Origin: JAFARE01 sp963777285
GTDB taxonomy: Bacteria; Chloroflexota; Dormibacteria; Aeolococcales; Aeolococcaceae
Assembly: GCA_963777285.1 (NCBI GenBank)
Contig: CAVZPR010000001.1
Location: 124,001-188,000, forward strand
Direction: 5' to 3'
Length of the DNA: 64,000 nucleotides
Below, piece after piece: positions 42,018 through 57,982 of this stretch (positions within the stretch are counted from its first letter, which is position 1; every line of letters starts with the position of its first letter). The position numbers and the translations under genes are program-made. Below the pieces are notes generated by a model that did not search any database, was not told where the DNA came from, and saw nothing but the letters and a program-made list of their open reading frames with translations.

Positions 42018-43568
42018 TCAGCAGGCCGGGGCAGCGGGCGGCACCGTCAGGGCGGCGGTCACCGGCGACGCGTTCGGCGGCGGTGACGACATCACCATGG
42101 CGCCGCTCGCGGAGTCGTAGCAGTCGACCGTCCAGCCGATCTCGTGGAAGGCTGACGCCTCGGGCGAGTCGTCGCCGACGATCGCGTGGTGGATCGATTC
42201 GGCGGTGAGCACCGCCGTCCAGTCATCGCGCAGCAGGTGCACGTCCAGGTACCACTGCAGGTCGATGTTGCCGAAGATCGCGGTCTCGTCGTACAGGAAC
42301 ACCACACGGCCCTGGGGAAAGCGATAGGCGAGGTATCCACCCCACACGTCGCTGCTGTACAGCCGCTGCCCGGGGTCGTGCGCCGCGACGTAGGTCGCAG
42401 CAGCGTCGGGGTAGCGGCTCGACTCGAACGCCGCAGCCGCTGCCGGCGTCACCCGCGGCGCAACCGTGACCCCCACCGCAACCGCGATCACTGCGAGCAT
42501 CGCCGCAGCGGTGACGCCTCCCCGCCGCAGCGGCCGCAGCGATCGGCCACGCAGCCGCGGCGCCACGCGCAGCCTCCACGCCCGCGTGCTGTACGTGGCA
42601 ACCTGCGGCAGCGCGATCAGCGCGAACAGCGACACGTTGCGCTGCGCCTGCAGGCTGGCCGCCAGCGCGGCGAAGGCGAGCACCGCGTCGAGACGGTCGG
42701 GCCCGCCGCCGGCCGCCCACAGCACGACGAGCAGCACGGCCTCGACCTCGAAGAGCTGCAACCAGACGCTGTGGAAGTCGGGCGACGACCATTCGGTCAC
42801 CAGCTGGGTGAGCGTGGGATTGGTGAAGGTCTCGAATACGTAGCCGTACAGCCCGGGGCCGGCGGGGTTCACCAGCGTTGCAGCGACGCCTGCGGCGAGG
42901 GCGAGGCCGAGCTGACCCCGCGCCAGCCGGACTCCCGGCTCCAGCGGCCGTGCCACCAGCAGCGCAAGCGCGACGATGACCAGGCCGACGATGAATCCGG
43001 CGTGCAGATTGGCCCACACCAGAAAGAGAGGAGGCAGTACCCAGACGGCGTGCCACCGGCCTTCGCGCCAGCGTGCCAGCGTGTACAGAACGATCGCCGT
43101 CCCCAGCAGGCTCAGCACCTGGCCGCGGACGCCGACGAGCTGACCCATCACGAAGCCGCTCAGCAGGATCGCCACGGCGAGCCACGGCCCGGGGACTCGC
43201 AGCGACCGGGGCACCGCGCCGGCGGCGACCACCAGGGCGATCACCGCGACGGCGCCCATCACAATCGACGCCAGGCCGGCGCCACCGGCGCCGACGAGGC
43301 CGGCCAGCAGCACCTCGTACAGCCACTGCTGCCCCACCCACTGGTTGGCGGCGGTGAGGAAGCTGAACGGCTCGTGCGCGGGGATGCCGTGGGCCACGAT
43401 CAGCCGGCCGAGGGCGAGGTGCCACCACACATCGCTGTCGCGCAGCGGCTGCACCGTGATCGAGAGCATGAGCAGTGCGGCTCCGGCGACCCACGCGGCA
43501 GCCCACATGCGCTGGCGACGCCGCTCGCCGCCGGCGGCGTCGACGGGGATGACCCGCAGCGTGTTCAC
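42018..43568 (-). CDS. Polytopic membrane protein, GT-C-like, paralogue 2
   Basis: A 516-residue membrane protein with about 10 helices and a C-terminal extracytoplasmic domain of ~110 residues. The first loop carries the signature LRDSDVWWHLALGRLIVAHG; a later loop has LVTEWSSPDFHSVW. Both are shared with the upstream neighbour. The Asp-rich first loop and overall layout are like GT-C glycosyltransferases, but no family is certain. The C-terminal domain has YSSDVWGGYLAYRFPQGRVVFLYDET and two cysteines. GTG 43568 overlaps the upstream stop (GTGA), so the two paralogues are co-translated. Confidence 0.75.
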   Translation of the reverse strand: MNTLRVIPVDAAGGERRRQRMWAAAWVAGAALLMLSITVQPLRDSDVWWHLALGRLIVAHGIPAHEPFSFLTAANQWVGQQWLYEVLLAGLVGAGGAGLASIVMGAVAVIALVVAAGAVPRSLRVPGPWLAVAILLSGFVMGQLVGVRGQVLSLLGTAIVLYTLARWREGRWHAVWVLPPLFLVWANLHAGFIVGLVIVALALLVARPLEPGVRLARGQLGLALAAGVAATLVNPAGPGLYGYVFETFTNPTLTQLVTEWSSPDFHSVWLQLFEVEAVLLVVLWAAGGGPDRLDAVLAFAALAASLQAQRNVSLFALIALPQVATYSTRAWRLRVAPRLRGRSLRPLRRGGVTAAAMLAVIAVAVGVTVAPRVTPAAAAAFESSRYPDAAATYVAAHDPGQRLYSSDVWGGYLAYRFPQGRVVFLYDETAIFGNIDLQWYLDVHLLRDDWTAVLTAESIHHAIVGDDSPEASAFHEIGWTVDCYDSASGAMVMSSPPPNASPVTAALTVPPAAPAC

Positions 43569-45193
43569 TGGTTCTGCGCCCCGCTGTTCAGACCCTTGGC
43601 ATCGAGCTGCGCGCACGGATCGCCCGCTGGGTACGAGGCCGGATCCGGCGGCAGCTGCAGCGAGGCGAGCCTGTCCGCAGGTGCGTAGGCCACGCTCAAC
43701 GGGTCGCTGTAGACGCGCACCCAGCGCGGGGATGCGGCGAGCACCGTGGCCAGCGGCGTTCCCGTGTCGAACAGCACGAGGTCGGTGCCGGAGTCGCGAA
43801 TGATGCTGTCCCACTGCGGCTGCACGCCCTCCACCTGAGCGTACCGGTCGAGCAGCGGGTCACCCATCAGCGCCGCGTCGCCGAAGATGAACACCTTGTC
43901 GCCGCGCGACGACAGCTGATCCGCCAGAAAGCCGCCCTCGCCGTACTGGTTGAAGATATGCAGGGGTCGGGGCGCTGCCGCGAGCCACCTCGCCGCGCAC
44001 ACTGGGAACTCCTGGGCGTACGCCAGCGACCCGGGCTGCACGCGCATCGCCGGCAGCAGGCGGCCACCGGCGTACGTGGCGAGCAGCACGCCCACCAGCA
44101 GCGCCCACGTCACGACACCTGGGAGCAGGTTGCGGGGTCGCCGTCGCGGCGCGGCGGTCCCCCGCCGCGCGCGCAGCAGCATCGACGCTTGGTCGATCCA
44201 GATCGGTGTCGCGAGCGCGATGAAGACGGCGATGTGGCGCACCGACTGCAGCGCCAGCGCGGTTCCCAGCAGGACGAGCGCGGCGTCGCGCGCGCGCATG
44301 CGGCGGTTGACCGCGACCATCGCCGCCAGCGCCAGCAGCATGAGGCCGAACGGAATCACGGACCAGTCGTGGAAATCGGGCGAGTGCCACTCCAGGATGA
44401 GCGCCTGCTGCGCGGGCGATCCCTGCGTCTGGAACGCGTAGAGCAGGATGCCGGGGCCGTTGGGGTTGATCATGCTGACGGCGGTGCACGCGAGCAGCAC
44501 CGGCAGCAGCGTGCGCACGCGGGCGGAGGCCGCCGCATCCGGCATGCGCAGCCAGCGCCCGCACACCTCGGCCACCAGCACGGCGGCGATGACGCCGAGG
44601 CCGATGATGAAGCCGGAGTGCAGGTTGCTCCACAGGAGGAAGAGCGGCACCAGCGCCCAGATGGCGCGCCCGCCGCGCTGCAGGTGACGCTCCACCAGCA
44701 GCAGAGTCAGCGCGGCGAAGCAGAACGTCACCATCTGCACGCGCGGGCCCCAGATGGGATACCCCGCAAGAACGGCGAGCAGCAGCCCGGCGGCGCACAC
44801 GTAGCGGTTGGGCGAGCGCTCGCGCGCGCGGATGAACATGCACAGGATGCCGAGCCACGTGACCGCGCTCAGCGTCAGCACGATGAGCCCGAGACCTCCG
44901 GCGCGCTGCATGAGCGCGAAGAGCACCTCGGTGAGCCACTCGTGCATGGTCCAAGCGTGCGATGCCACCGTGTACGTGAAGGGATCCGTGCCCAGGAGCG
45001 CTCCCTTGGCGATGATCAGCTGACCCGCGCGCAGGTGCCACCAGAAGTCGGGATCGCGGATCGCGCTGGTGACCGGCAGCAGCGAGAGCACGAGCACCGC
45101 GCTCAGGAAGAGTCCGGCCGGCGACACCAGCTCCGCCAGCCGCGCGTGCGCGCGCGGGCGTGGGCGCGCCGCCGTCTCCGCCATCGTCGACAT
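43565..45193 (-). CDS. Polytopic membrane protein, GT-C-like, paralogue 1
   Basis: A 542-residue membrane protein homologous to its downstream neighbour: AIRDPDFWWHLRAGQLIIAKG in the first loop, LFLLWSNLHSGFIIG in the middle, and LILEWHSPDFHDWS later. About 10 helices are followed by an extracytoplasmic domain (HIFNQYGEGGFLADQLSSRGDKVFIFGDAALMG). ATG 45193 is taken as the start because the upstream frame is non-coding. It follows the receiver gene by 20 bases on the same strand. Lipid-linked sugar transfer to surface structures is a reasonable guess, not shown. Confidence 0.75.
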   Translation of the reverse strand: MSTMAETAARPRPRAHARLAELVSPAGLFLSAVLVLSLLPVTSAIRDPDFWWHLRAGQLIIAKGALLGTDPFTYTVASHAWTMHEWLTEVLFALMQRAGGLGLIVLTLSAVTWLGILCMFIRARERSPNRYVCAAGLLLAVLAGYPIWGPRVQMVTFCFAALTLLLVERHLQRGGRAIWALVPLFLLWSNLHSGFIIGLGVIAAVLVAEVCGRWLRMPDAAASARVRTLLPVLLACTAVSMINPNGPGILLYAFQTQGSPAQQALILEWHSPDFHDWSVIPFGLMLLALAAMVAVNRRMRARDAALVLLGTALALQSVRHIAVFIALATPIWIDQASMLLRARRGTAAPRRRPRNLLPGVVTWALLVGVLLATYAGGRLLPAMRVQPGSLAYAQEFPVCAARWLAAAPRPLHIFNQYGEGGFLADQLSSRGDKVFIFGDAALMGDPLLDRYAQVEGVQPQWDSIIRDSGTDLVLFDTGTPLATVLAASPRWVRVYSDPLSVAYAPADRLASLQLPPDPASYPAGDPCAQLDAKGLNSGAQNQ

Positions 45194-45213
45194 CACGTGC
45201 CCGCCGCCACGGG

Positions 45214-45651
45214 TCAGCGGGGCAGACCCTCCGTGAGCCGCACCACGCGCGGCGCGTCGCGGTCGAGCGTTCCCAGCATCCAGCGCAGCGTCTCGTCGAG
45301 CTGCGTGAAGTCGAAGGGCTTGCTCATGTACTCGACGCCGCCGAGCGCCATCACCTGCTGTATGTCCTCGTCGAAGCAGCGCGCCGTGAGCAGCACGATC
45401 GGCACCGCGCGCGTCTGCGGATTCTCGCGCATCTCGCGGCAGACGGAGAGCCCACTGAGCCGCGGCATCATGACGTCGAGCACGGCGACGTCGGGAGTCC
45501 AATCCTCGATCAGCTCCAGGGCCTGCACGCCGTCGGCCGCAGAGCGCACGTCGAATCCGCCGCCGCCGAGGCGAATTTCCAGCAGGCGCCGCAGCGAGTC
45601 GTCGTCCTCCGCCACCAGGACGCGCGGACGAGGCTCGTCGAGCATGGGCAT
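45214..45651 (-). CDS. Single-domain response regulator
   Basis: A ~145-residue receiver-only protein: acidic pocket VAEDDD, phosphoacceptor Asp in VAVLDVMMPRLSG, Thr in VLLTARC and Lys in MSKPFDF are intact. ATG 45651 has GGGGA a few bases upstream; ATG 45663 is an alternative. It is divergent from the DegS-like kinase at 45792, about 140 bases away, which is the likely phosphodonor, and it leads into the two GT-C-like genes on the same strand. Confidence 0.85.
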   Translation of the reverse strand: MPMLDEPRPRVLVAEDDDSLRRLLEIRLGGGGFDVRSAADGVQALELIEDWTPDVAVLDVMMPRLSGLSVCREMRENPQTRAVPIVLLTARCFDEDIQQVMALGGVEYMSKPFDFTQLDETLRWMLGTLDRDAPRVVRLTEGLPR

Positions 45652-45791
45652 CAGATTCCCCATTGGAGCGGGCGGTATGCGTTCGGTTATACGCTGCGCT
45701 TTCGAACCGCCCTGGAGGTGCAACAGGCCTGTCACAGGCCTTTAGAAGGAGTGCGCTGGACGCGTCGGGGCTGCCACCGTCCGGTGACACA

Positions 45792-46865
45792 ATGGCTCGG
45801 TTGATGGCCCAGATCGAGACGCGCAGCGCGGTCAATCCCGGGGCGCTGTCCGGCGTGCGCTTCCTGGTGACCAAGCGGATCGAAGAGCTCGAGGCGCTCG
45901 GCGATTCACTGGAGCGGTCGCTGCACACCGCGGCGTCGCGCCGGGAGGACGTGCGCCGCAGCCTCGAGCACCTCGAGGGCCGTTGGAACGCGCTCCTGGC
46001 CAAGCTGCCCATGGGCAATCCCCACGACATCGACGGCGCGTTCCGCATGCTGGCCACGGCGCGGGCGGACATGGCAGCCGCCGACGCGCGTCACGCCGAC
46101 CTGGGTGAGCAGCTGACCGCGACGCGCGGAGAGGTCGAGGTGCTGCGTTCGGTCTACCGCAGCCTGGACGACCTGATGGCGTCGACCGCGACGCCGGAGG
46201 AAGGGACGACGCGATTGCGCAGCGCCTCGCGACAGGTGTTCCAGGTCATCGAGGAGGAGCGCATGCGCATCGCGCGGGACATGCACGACGGACCCGCGCA
46301 GTCCATGTCCAACCTCGTGCTTCAGGCTGAGATCCTGGAGCGCCTCATCACCCGCGACCCGCAGCTGGTGGTCAAGGAGCTGGCCGACTTCAAGAACGGC
46401 GTGCGCGACGTGCTCGACGACACCCGGCGGCTGATCTTCGACCTGCGGCCCATGACCCTCGACGACCTTGGGCTGGTGCCGACGCTGCGGAAGTTCGTGC
46501 GAGAGTTCGGCGAGCGTGCCGGCGTGAAGGCGCACCTGCGCGTGGTGGGGGAGGAGATCCGGCTTCGCGAAGCGCTGGAGCCGACGCTGTTCCGCATCAT
46601 CCAGGAGGCGCTCAACAACGCGCGCAAGCACGCGCGGGCCAGCGTCGTCGAGGTCAGCATCATCTTCCACCCGACGATGGTCAGCGCCATGGTGCGCGAT
46701 GACGGCATCGGCATGGACGTCGCCGCCATCGAGGCGCGGCTCGACGGCACCCGCAACCTGGGGATCATCTCGATGCGCGAGCGCACCGAGCTGGAGAAGG
46801 GTCGTCTCGAGATCCGCTCGCAGGCGGGGCACGGCACCGAGGTCAGGGTCAGCTTCGACCTCTGA
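45792..46865 (+). CDS. DegS-like soluble sensor histidine kinase
   Basis: A 357-residue cytoplasmic kinase. The N-terminal ~150 residues form coiled coils (VTKRIEELEALGDSLERSLHTAASRREDVRR and later). The HisKA_3 domain follows, with EEERMRIARDMHDGPAQSMSNLVLQAE (phospho-His in MHDG) and IFDLRPMTLDDLGLVPTL. The HATPase_c domain has IIQEALNNARKHARA, RDDGIGMD and NLGIISMRERTELEKGRLEI. This is the layout of DegS/LiaS-type kinases that usually act on NarL-type regulators. No NarL regulator is nearby; the divergent receiver at 45214-45651 is the only candidate partner. Confidence 0.92.
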   Translation: MARLMAQIETRSAVNPGALSGVRFLVTKRIEELEALGDSLERSLHTAASRREDVRRSLEHLEGRWNALLAKLPMGNPHDIDGAFRMLATARADMAAADARHADLGEQLTATRGEVEVLRSVYRSLDDLMASTATPEEGTTRLRSASRQVFQVIEEERMRIARDMHDGPAQSMSNLVLQAEILERLITRDPQLVVKELADFKNGVRDVLDDTRRLIFDLRPMTLDDLGLVPTLRKFVREFGERAGVKAHLRVVGEEIRLREALEPTLFRIIQEALNNARKHARASVVEVSIIFHPTMVSAMVRDDGIGMDVAAIEARLDGTRNLGIISMRERTELEKGRLEIRSQAGHGTEVRVSFDL

Positions 46866-46879
46866 GCCACAATGGTCCG

Positions 46880-47587
46880 GTGCGTTACCACGTGCTGGCT
46901 TGCGACTACGATCGCACGATCGCGCTGAATGGCGCGGTCCCGCCACCCGCGCGGCGGCTGCTGCGCCAGGTGACGGCCTCTGGCCGCCGCCTCGTCCTGG
47001 TCACCGGCAGGACCCTGTCCGAGTTGAACGCCGTCTTCGACGAGCTCGACCTGTTCGACCTGCTGGTGATCGAGAACGGCGCGATCGTGCACAACCCGCG
47101 CACCGGCGAGGACGTGCTCCTGGCGGAGGAGTTTCCCGACGCCCTGCTCCTGGAGCTGCGTCGCCGCGAGATCGCGCCGCTGGCCCTGGGGCGCACCATC
47201 TGCGCCACCGCGGTCCCCAACGAACGCGCGGTGATGGGCGCCCTCGCCGCGCTGGGCATCGATCGCACCCTGGCCATCAACCGCGACTCGCTGATGATCC
47301 TGCCGCCCGGCGTCGACAAGGGCCACGGGCTGCGCGCGGCACTGGAGCAGCTGGATCAGCGCGCCGGCGCCACCGTGGCCGTCGGCGACGGGGAGAACGA
47401 CGTCTCGCTGCTGGCGGCGGCGGGCGTCTCGGTCGCGGTGGAGAATGCCGTGGACGAGCTGAAGTCGGCGGCGGACGTCGTGCTCAGCGCTCCCGGCGTC
47501 GACGGCATCCAGCAGCTGGTGACGTCACTGGTGCGCCACGACCTCGCTGACCTCCTCGATGCGCAGCCGGCGCGTCGCGCGGGCTGA
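46880..47587 (+). CDS. HAD-superfamily phosphatase (Cof/SPP-like)
   Basis: A 235-residue hydrolase from GTG 46880. Motif I is LACDYDRTIAL (both aspartates present), motif II LVTGRTL, motif III Lys in PGVDKGHGLRAAL and motif IV VGDGENDVSLLAAAG. The cap is of the C2 type, as in sucrose-phosphate or Cof-like phosphatases. It removes phosphate from a sugar phosphate or nucleotide, exact substrate unknown. It follows the kinase by 14 bases and converges on a small membrane-protein gene. Confidence 0.9.
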   Translation: MRYHVLACDYDRTIALNGAVPPPARRLLRQVTASGRRLVLVTGRTLSELNAVFDELDLFDLLVIENGAIVHNPRTGEDVLLAEEFPDALLLELRRREIAPLALGRTICATAVPNERAVMGALAALGIDRTLAINRDSLMILPPGVDKGHGLRAALEQLDQRAGATVAVGDGENDVSLLAAAGVSVAVENAVDELKSAADVVLSAPGVDGIQQLVTSLVRHDLADLLDAQPARRAG

Positions 47588-47617
47588 GGGACGTCGTTCC
47601 GGGCTCGCGCCCGATCG

Positions 47618-47929
47618 CTACGCGGACGCCTCCTGGTCGACTCCCACCGAGAGCGGTGACCGCAGCGCCTGCCGCCAGTGCGCGCCCACCGCGAGCTGGA
47701 TCTGCAGGTCCGTCCACCAGAACGGGACCTCGGCGCTCTGGTCGTGGTCGACCCGCAGCTTGCGGCAGAGGATGCGGCGCCGCACCGGCACGCCGAAGTC
47801 CTTGCGCTTGGTCATGACCAGCCGGTACAGCATGTAGACGACGACCCAGAGCAGCAGCGCCGACACCAGGCCGAGGTACACCTCGGGGGTGAAGGGGCCG
47901 ACCGTCGACGCCGTGGCCGTGTGCACCAT
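47618..47929 (-). CDS. Small membrane protein of unknown function
   Basis: A 103-residue protein with one helix near the N-terminus (VYLGLVSALLLWVVVYMLYRLVM) followed by a basic segment (TKRKDFGVPVRRRILCRKLRV) and a hydrophilic C-terminus. No family is recognised. It lies about 60 bases downstream of the rpoC stem-loop on the same strand and could be read through from it. The basic patch after the helix would sit in the cytoplasm. Confidence 0.55.
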   Translation of the reverse strand: MVHTATASTVGPFTPEVYLGLVSALLLWVVVYMLYRLVMTKRKDFGVPVRRRILCRKLRVDHDQSAEVPFWWTDLQIQLAVGAHWRQALRSPLSVGVDQEASA

Positions 47930-47991
47930 CGCGCCAGAGCGTAAACCGCGCTCGATCGCAGGCGGGTGACGTTCCTGTTGAGCGCGAGCGA

Positions 47992-48020
47992 CTCTCGGCC
48001 GGCGCTTGGCCGGCCGAGAG
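47992..48020 (-). terminator. Strong stem-loop after rpoC
   Basis: CTCTCGGCCGGC and GCCGGCCGAGAG form a perfect 12-bp stem with a 5-base loop, 16 bases beyond the rpoC stop. It lacks a U-tract on the minus strand, so it is either a weak terminator or a 3'-end stabilising structure. Confidence 0.55.
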
Positions 48021-48036
48021 CACGCGCGTGGTGCTT

Positions 48037-52410
<4,374 letters not shown>

Positions 52411-52447
52411 TCTTCCTTACCTGTCTCCGTCTTGCTTGCTGCGATGG

Positions 52448-55834
<3,387 letters not shown>

Positions 55835-56035
55835 ATGCTAGAGTTCCCCCGAAAAGGAATACGCGCGGGCAGCGCGACGACGGGCACAATCCCGTATCGT
55901 AGCAAATTCCGGCCCGGCCGCGGTAGTCTTAGTGCGCCCTGCGGCCCGTTGGCCGCCCACCCAAACTCGCGCGTCGACGCGCGCCCAAACTGACTGCAGC
56001 AGCCGCGCGAAGGTCCGGCCCGCCCTACGAGAGCG

Positions 56036-56312
56036 GCCCGGGTGACGCCGAAGGACTGAAGCGCCAGGGTGACGCCGACGGGATTGAAGCAGCCCGGGGT
56101 GGCGCCGAAGGACTGAAGCAGCCCGGGGTGGCGCCGAAGGACTGAAGCAGCCCGGGTGACGCCGGAGGGGAGGAACCCGCGCGGCGATTCCCGAGGAGCC
56201 GCGCGGGGGGTACCCGAAGGCGGCAGGACCCGGGCTGCTTCGCCCGGCAGGACCCGGGCTGCTTCGCCCGGCAGGACCCGGGTTCGCCCGGCAGGACCCA
56301 GGCTGCTCCTCC
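56036..56312. repeat. Nested half-element array around a family I core
   Basis: The left side has about five units of 28-29 bases that begin like GGGTGACGCCGAAGG or GGGTGGCGCCGAAGG and end GAAGCAGCCC (56036-56153). The centre is the complete core. The right side has four units (56221-56244, 56245-56268, a 20-base truncated copy 56269-56288, 56289-56312) of the form CGGCAGGACCCGGGCTGCTTCGCC. GAAGCAGCCCGGGT (56144-56157) pairs perfectly over 14 bases with 56228-56241, and outer units can continue the pairing, giving one very long hairpin with repeated small internal loops. Confidence 0.8.
56154..56232 (+). repeat. Family I structured element, copy 2 (79-nt core)
   Basis: The second full core, opposite in orientation to the rplJL-rpoBC genes. 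Central stem CCCGCGCGG/CCGCGCGGG, loop CGATTC-C-CGAGGAG, outer stem CGGGT-GAC-GCCG with CGGC-AGG-ACCCG. Differences from copy 1 (41882-41960) are five bases, four of which are two paired substitutions in the central stem. Confidence 0.75.
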
Positions 56313-56316
56313 TGGC

Positions 56317-56706
56317 CTACCGAACCTCGACGCTGGCGCCGGCTTCCTGGAGCTTCGCCGCAGTGGAATCGGCCTCGCCGCGCGCGACGCCCTCGCGCAC
56401 GGGCTTGGGCGCGCTGTCGACCAGGTCCTTCGCCTCCTTGAGCCCGAGCCCGGTGATCTCGCGCACCGCCTTGATCACATTGATCTTGGCGTCGCCGGCC
56501 GCGGTGAGCACCACGGTGAACTCCGTCTGCTCCTCGGCGGGGGCCTCGGCGGCCGCGCCGGGAGCTGCCGCCGCCACCGCGACGGGAGCCGCCGCCTTGA
56601 CGCCCAGCTTCTCCTCCATCAGCTTCACCGCGTTGACCACGTCGAGCACGGTCCACTGCTGCAGGGCGTCGACGAACTCCTCGGGGGTCAGGGTCTTGGC
56701 GGCCAT
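56317..56706 (-). CDS. rplL: 50S ribosomal protein L7/L12
   Basis: A 129-residue stalk protein. The N-terminal dimerisation domain (FVDALQQWTVLDVVNAVKLMEEKLGV), an Ala-rich hinge, and the C-terminal factor-binding domain (EFTVVLTAAGDAKINVIKAVREITGLGLKEAKDLVDSAPKPV) are intact. It binds L10 and recruits translation factors. It follows rplJ by 38 bases. The stop codon abuts the repeat array that separates it from rpoB. Confidence 0.96.
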   Translation of the reverse strand: MAAKTLTPEEFVDALQQWTVLDVVNAVKLMEEKLGVKAAAPVAVAAAAPGAAAEAPAEEQTEFTVVLTAAGDAKINVIKAVREITGLGLKEAKDLVDSAPKPVREGVARGEADSTAAKLQEAGASVEVR

Positions 56707-56744
56707 CTCGCTACTCCTTTAAGAACTGGTGGTTGGCCGCCCGG

Positions 56745-57290
56745 TCAGGCGGCGAGCTTGTCGCGGTAGGCCTCGAGCGCCCCCGCCAGGTTGGTCAGGA
56801 TCGAATTCAGGCCGCCCGCCAGCGCGGTCAGCGGCGACTGGAGCGTTCCGGCCAGCTGGGCCAGCAGCTGGTCACGTGAAGGCAGCTCGGCCAGGACGCG
56901 GACGCCCGCCTGGTCCAGCACCTGTCCCTCGACGAGCCCGGCGACCATCGGGAGCAGCCGGGTGGATCTGAAGTACTCGTTCAGGATCCGAGCCGGGGTG
57001 GCCAGCTCGCCATAGCCCAGCGCCAGGCCGACCGGGCCCTTGAGGGCGTCGGCGAATTGGGGAATCCCCGCCTCCGTCGCCGCCCGCCGCGCCAGGGTGT
57101 TCTTCACCACGACGTAGTCGACGCTCTCTGCGCGAAGTCGCCCGCGCAGGTCCTCGAGCTGCTTCACCGACAGGCCGCGGTAGTCGGTGACCACGGCCGA
57201 GGTGGCCCGGCTCAGCAGCTCGCTGAGGTGAGCGACCGCCTCGCGCTTGCGGGGCCCCGCCCTGACGGGCGCCTCTTCGGTGGTTGCCAT
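56745..57290 (-). CDS. rplJ: 50S ribosomal protein L10
   Basis: A 181-residue protein from ATG 57290, preceded by GGAGGAA. It contains the L10 core HLSELLSRATSAVVTDYRGLSVKQLEDLRGRLRAESVDYVVVKNTLARRAA and the FADALKGPVGLALGYGE segment, then a C-terminal helix that binds L7/L12 (ALAGGLNSILTNLAGALEAYRDKLAA). In other bacteria L10 represses its own mRNA through a leader structure. It starts the minus-strand rplJL-rpoBC operon, divergent from rpsL. Confidence 0.96.
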   Translation of the reverse strand: MATTEEAPVRAGPRKREAVAHLSELLSRATSAVVTDYRGLSVKQLEDLRGRLRAESVDYVVVKNTLARRAATEAGIPQFADALKGPVGLALGYGELATPARILNEYFRSTRLLPMVAGLVEGQVLDQAGVRVLAELPSRDQLLAQLAGTLQSPLTALAGGLNSILTNLAGALEAYRDKLAA

Positions 57291-57599
57291 GGGTTCCTCC
57301 GGGCCGGCCGCGACCGGGCCGACCAGGTAGAACACCCCAAACCGCCCAAGAGGGGGCCGGTGCTCGTCCACCTGCGCAGGGGATTGAGCGGAGAACGCTC
57401 CGCGCCTGCGGTCTTCGGCGACGGACGACGGCTGTCGTCTGTTTCGGGCGCGAACGATATCACGGGCGCCGCGGCGCACCGTTCCGAATTTGACGGCTGA
57501 ACTCGAACGCTGGTACGATTCGCAGTCGCGCCACGAGCGGTCTGGTGTACTTCCGCGCGCTGTTTCGTGGCAGTGCGCTGTTCCTCACAACGGTCAAAC
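57291..57599. promoter_or_regulatory. 309-base divergent promoter and leader region between rplJ and rpsL
   Basis: No gene is supported. On the plus side there is a clear promoter (listed separately). On the minus side the rplJ leader (57291-57450) is GC-rich and can form several hairpins, for example CCGGTCGCGGCCGG near the start codon, but I cannot confirm an L10-binding leader by eye. A possible minus-strand -10 is GATATC near 57458. Confidence 0.5.
57490..57519 (+). promoter_or_regulatory. Sigma-70-type promoter for the rpsL operon
   Basis: TTGACG (57490-57495) and TACGAT (57514-57519) with an 18-base spacer, close to the consensus of the housekeeping sigma factor. The start of transcription would be near 57526, leaving a leader of about 75 bases before the rpsL GTG. 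Confidence 0.75.
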
Positions 57600-57980
57600 G
57601 TGCCCACAATCCAGCAGCTGGTCCGGAAAGGCCGAACCAGCCCAACTCGCAAGACGAAAGCCCGCGCGCTTCGGGGATCGCCCCAGCGCCGCGGTGTTTG
57701 CGTGCGCGTGTACACGACCACGCCCAAGAAGCCCAACTCGGCGCTTCGCAAGGTGGCACGCGTCCGCCTGACCACCAAGGTGGAGGTGACCGCGTACATC
57801 CCCGGAATCGGCCACAACCTGCAGGAGCACTCGGTGGTGCTGATCCGCGGCGGGCGCGTCCGTGACCTGCCCGGCGTGCGCTACCACGTGATCCGCGGCG
57901 CCCTGGACACCGCCGGCACCAAGAACCGCAAGCAGGGGCGCAGCAAGTACGGCGCCAAGCGCGAGAAGCGCGGTTCCTGA
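57600..57980 (+). CDS. rpsL: 30S ribosomal protein S12
   Basis: A 126-residue protein from GTG 57600 (PTIQQLVRKGR). The streptomycin-determining loop reads TTPKKPNSALRKVARV, the usual drug-sensitive lysine form, and the second loop VRDLPGVRYHVIRG is standard. The C-terminus KNRKQGRSKYGAKREKRGS is typical. It heads the str operon and is followed by rpsG after two bases. Confidence 0.97.
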   Translation: MPTIQQLVRKGRTSPTRKTKARALRGSPQRRGVCVRVYTTTPKKPNSALRKVARVRLTTKVEVTAYIPGIGHNLQEHSVVLIRGGRVRDLPGVRYHVIRGALDTAGTKNRKQGRSKYGAKREKRGS

Positions 57981-57982
57981 CC

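Larger units (their letters stand above)
55835..56316. other. 482-base rplL-rpoB intergenic region
   Basis: No gene is supported. The part next to rpoB (55835-56030) is featureless by eye apart from the rpoB leader. The rest is filled by the nested repeat array described separately. In many bacteria this interval holds an attenuator or RNA-processing site, so the array lies where it could affect rpoB expression. Confidence 0.7.

Noticed and set aside
56036..56312. CRISPR array (24-29-base repeats in tandem)
   Set aside because: Repeats are adjacent or nearly so, with no unique spacers of uniform length, left and right units are reverse complements in part, and no cas genes are present.
57291..57450. 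Standard L10 (rplJ) leader autoregulatory structure
   Set aside because: Several GC-rich hairpins can be drawn, but I cannot match the conserved kink-turn and loop by eye, so I did not call it.
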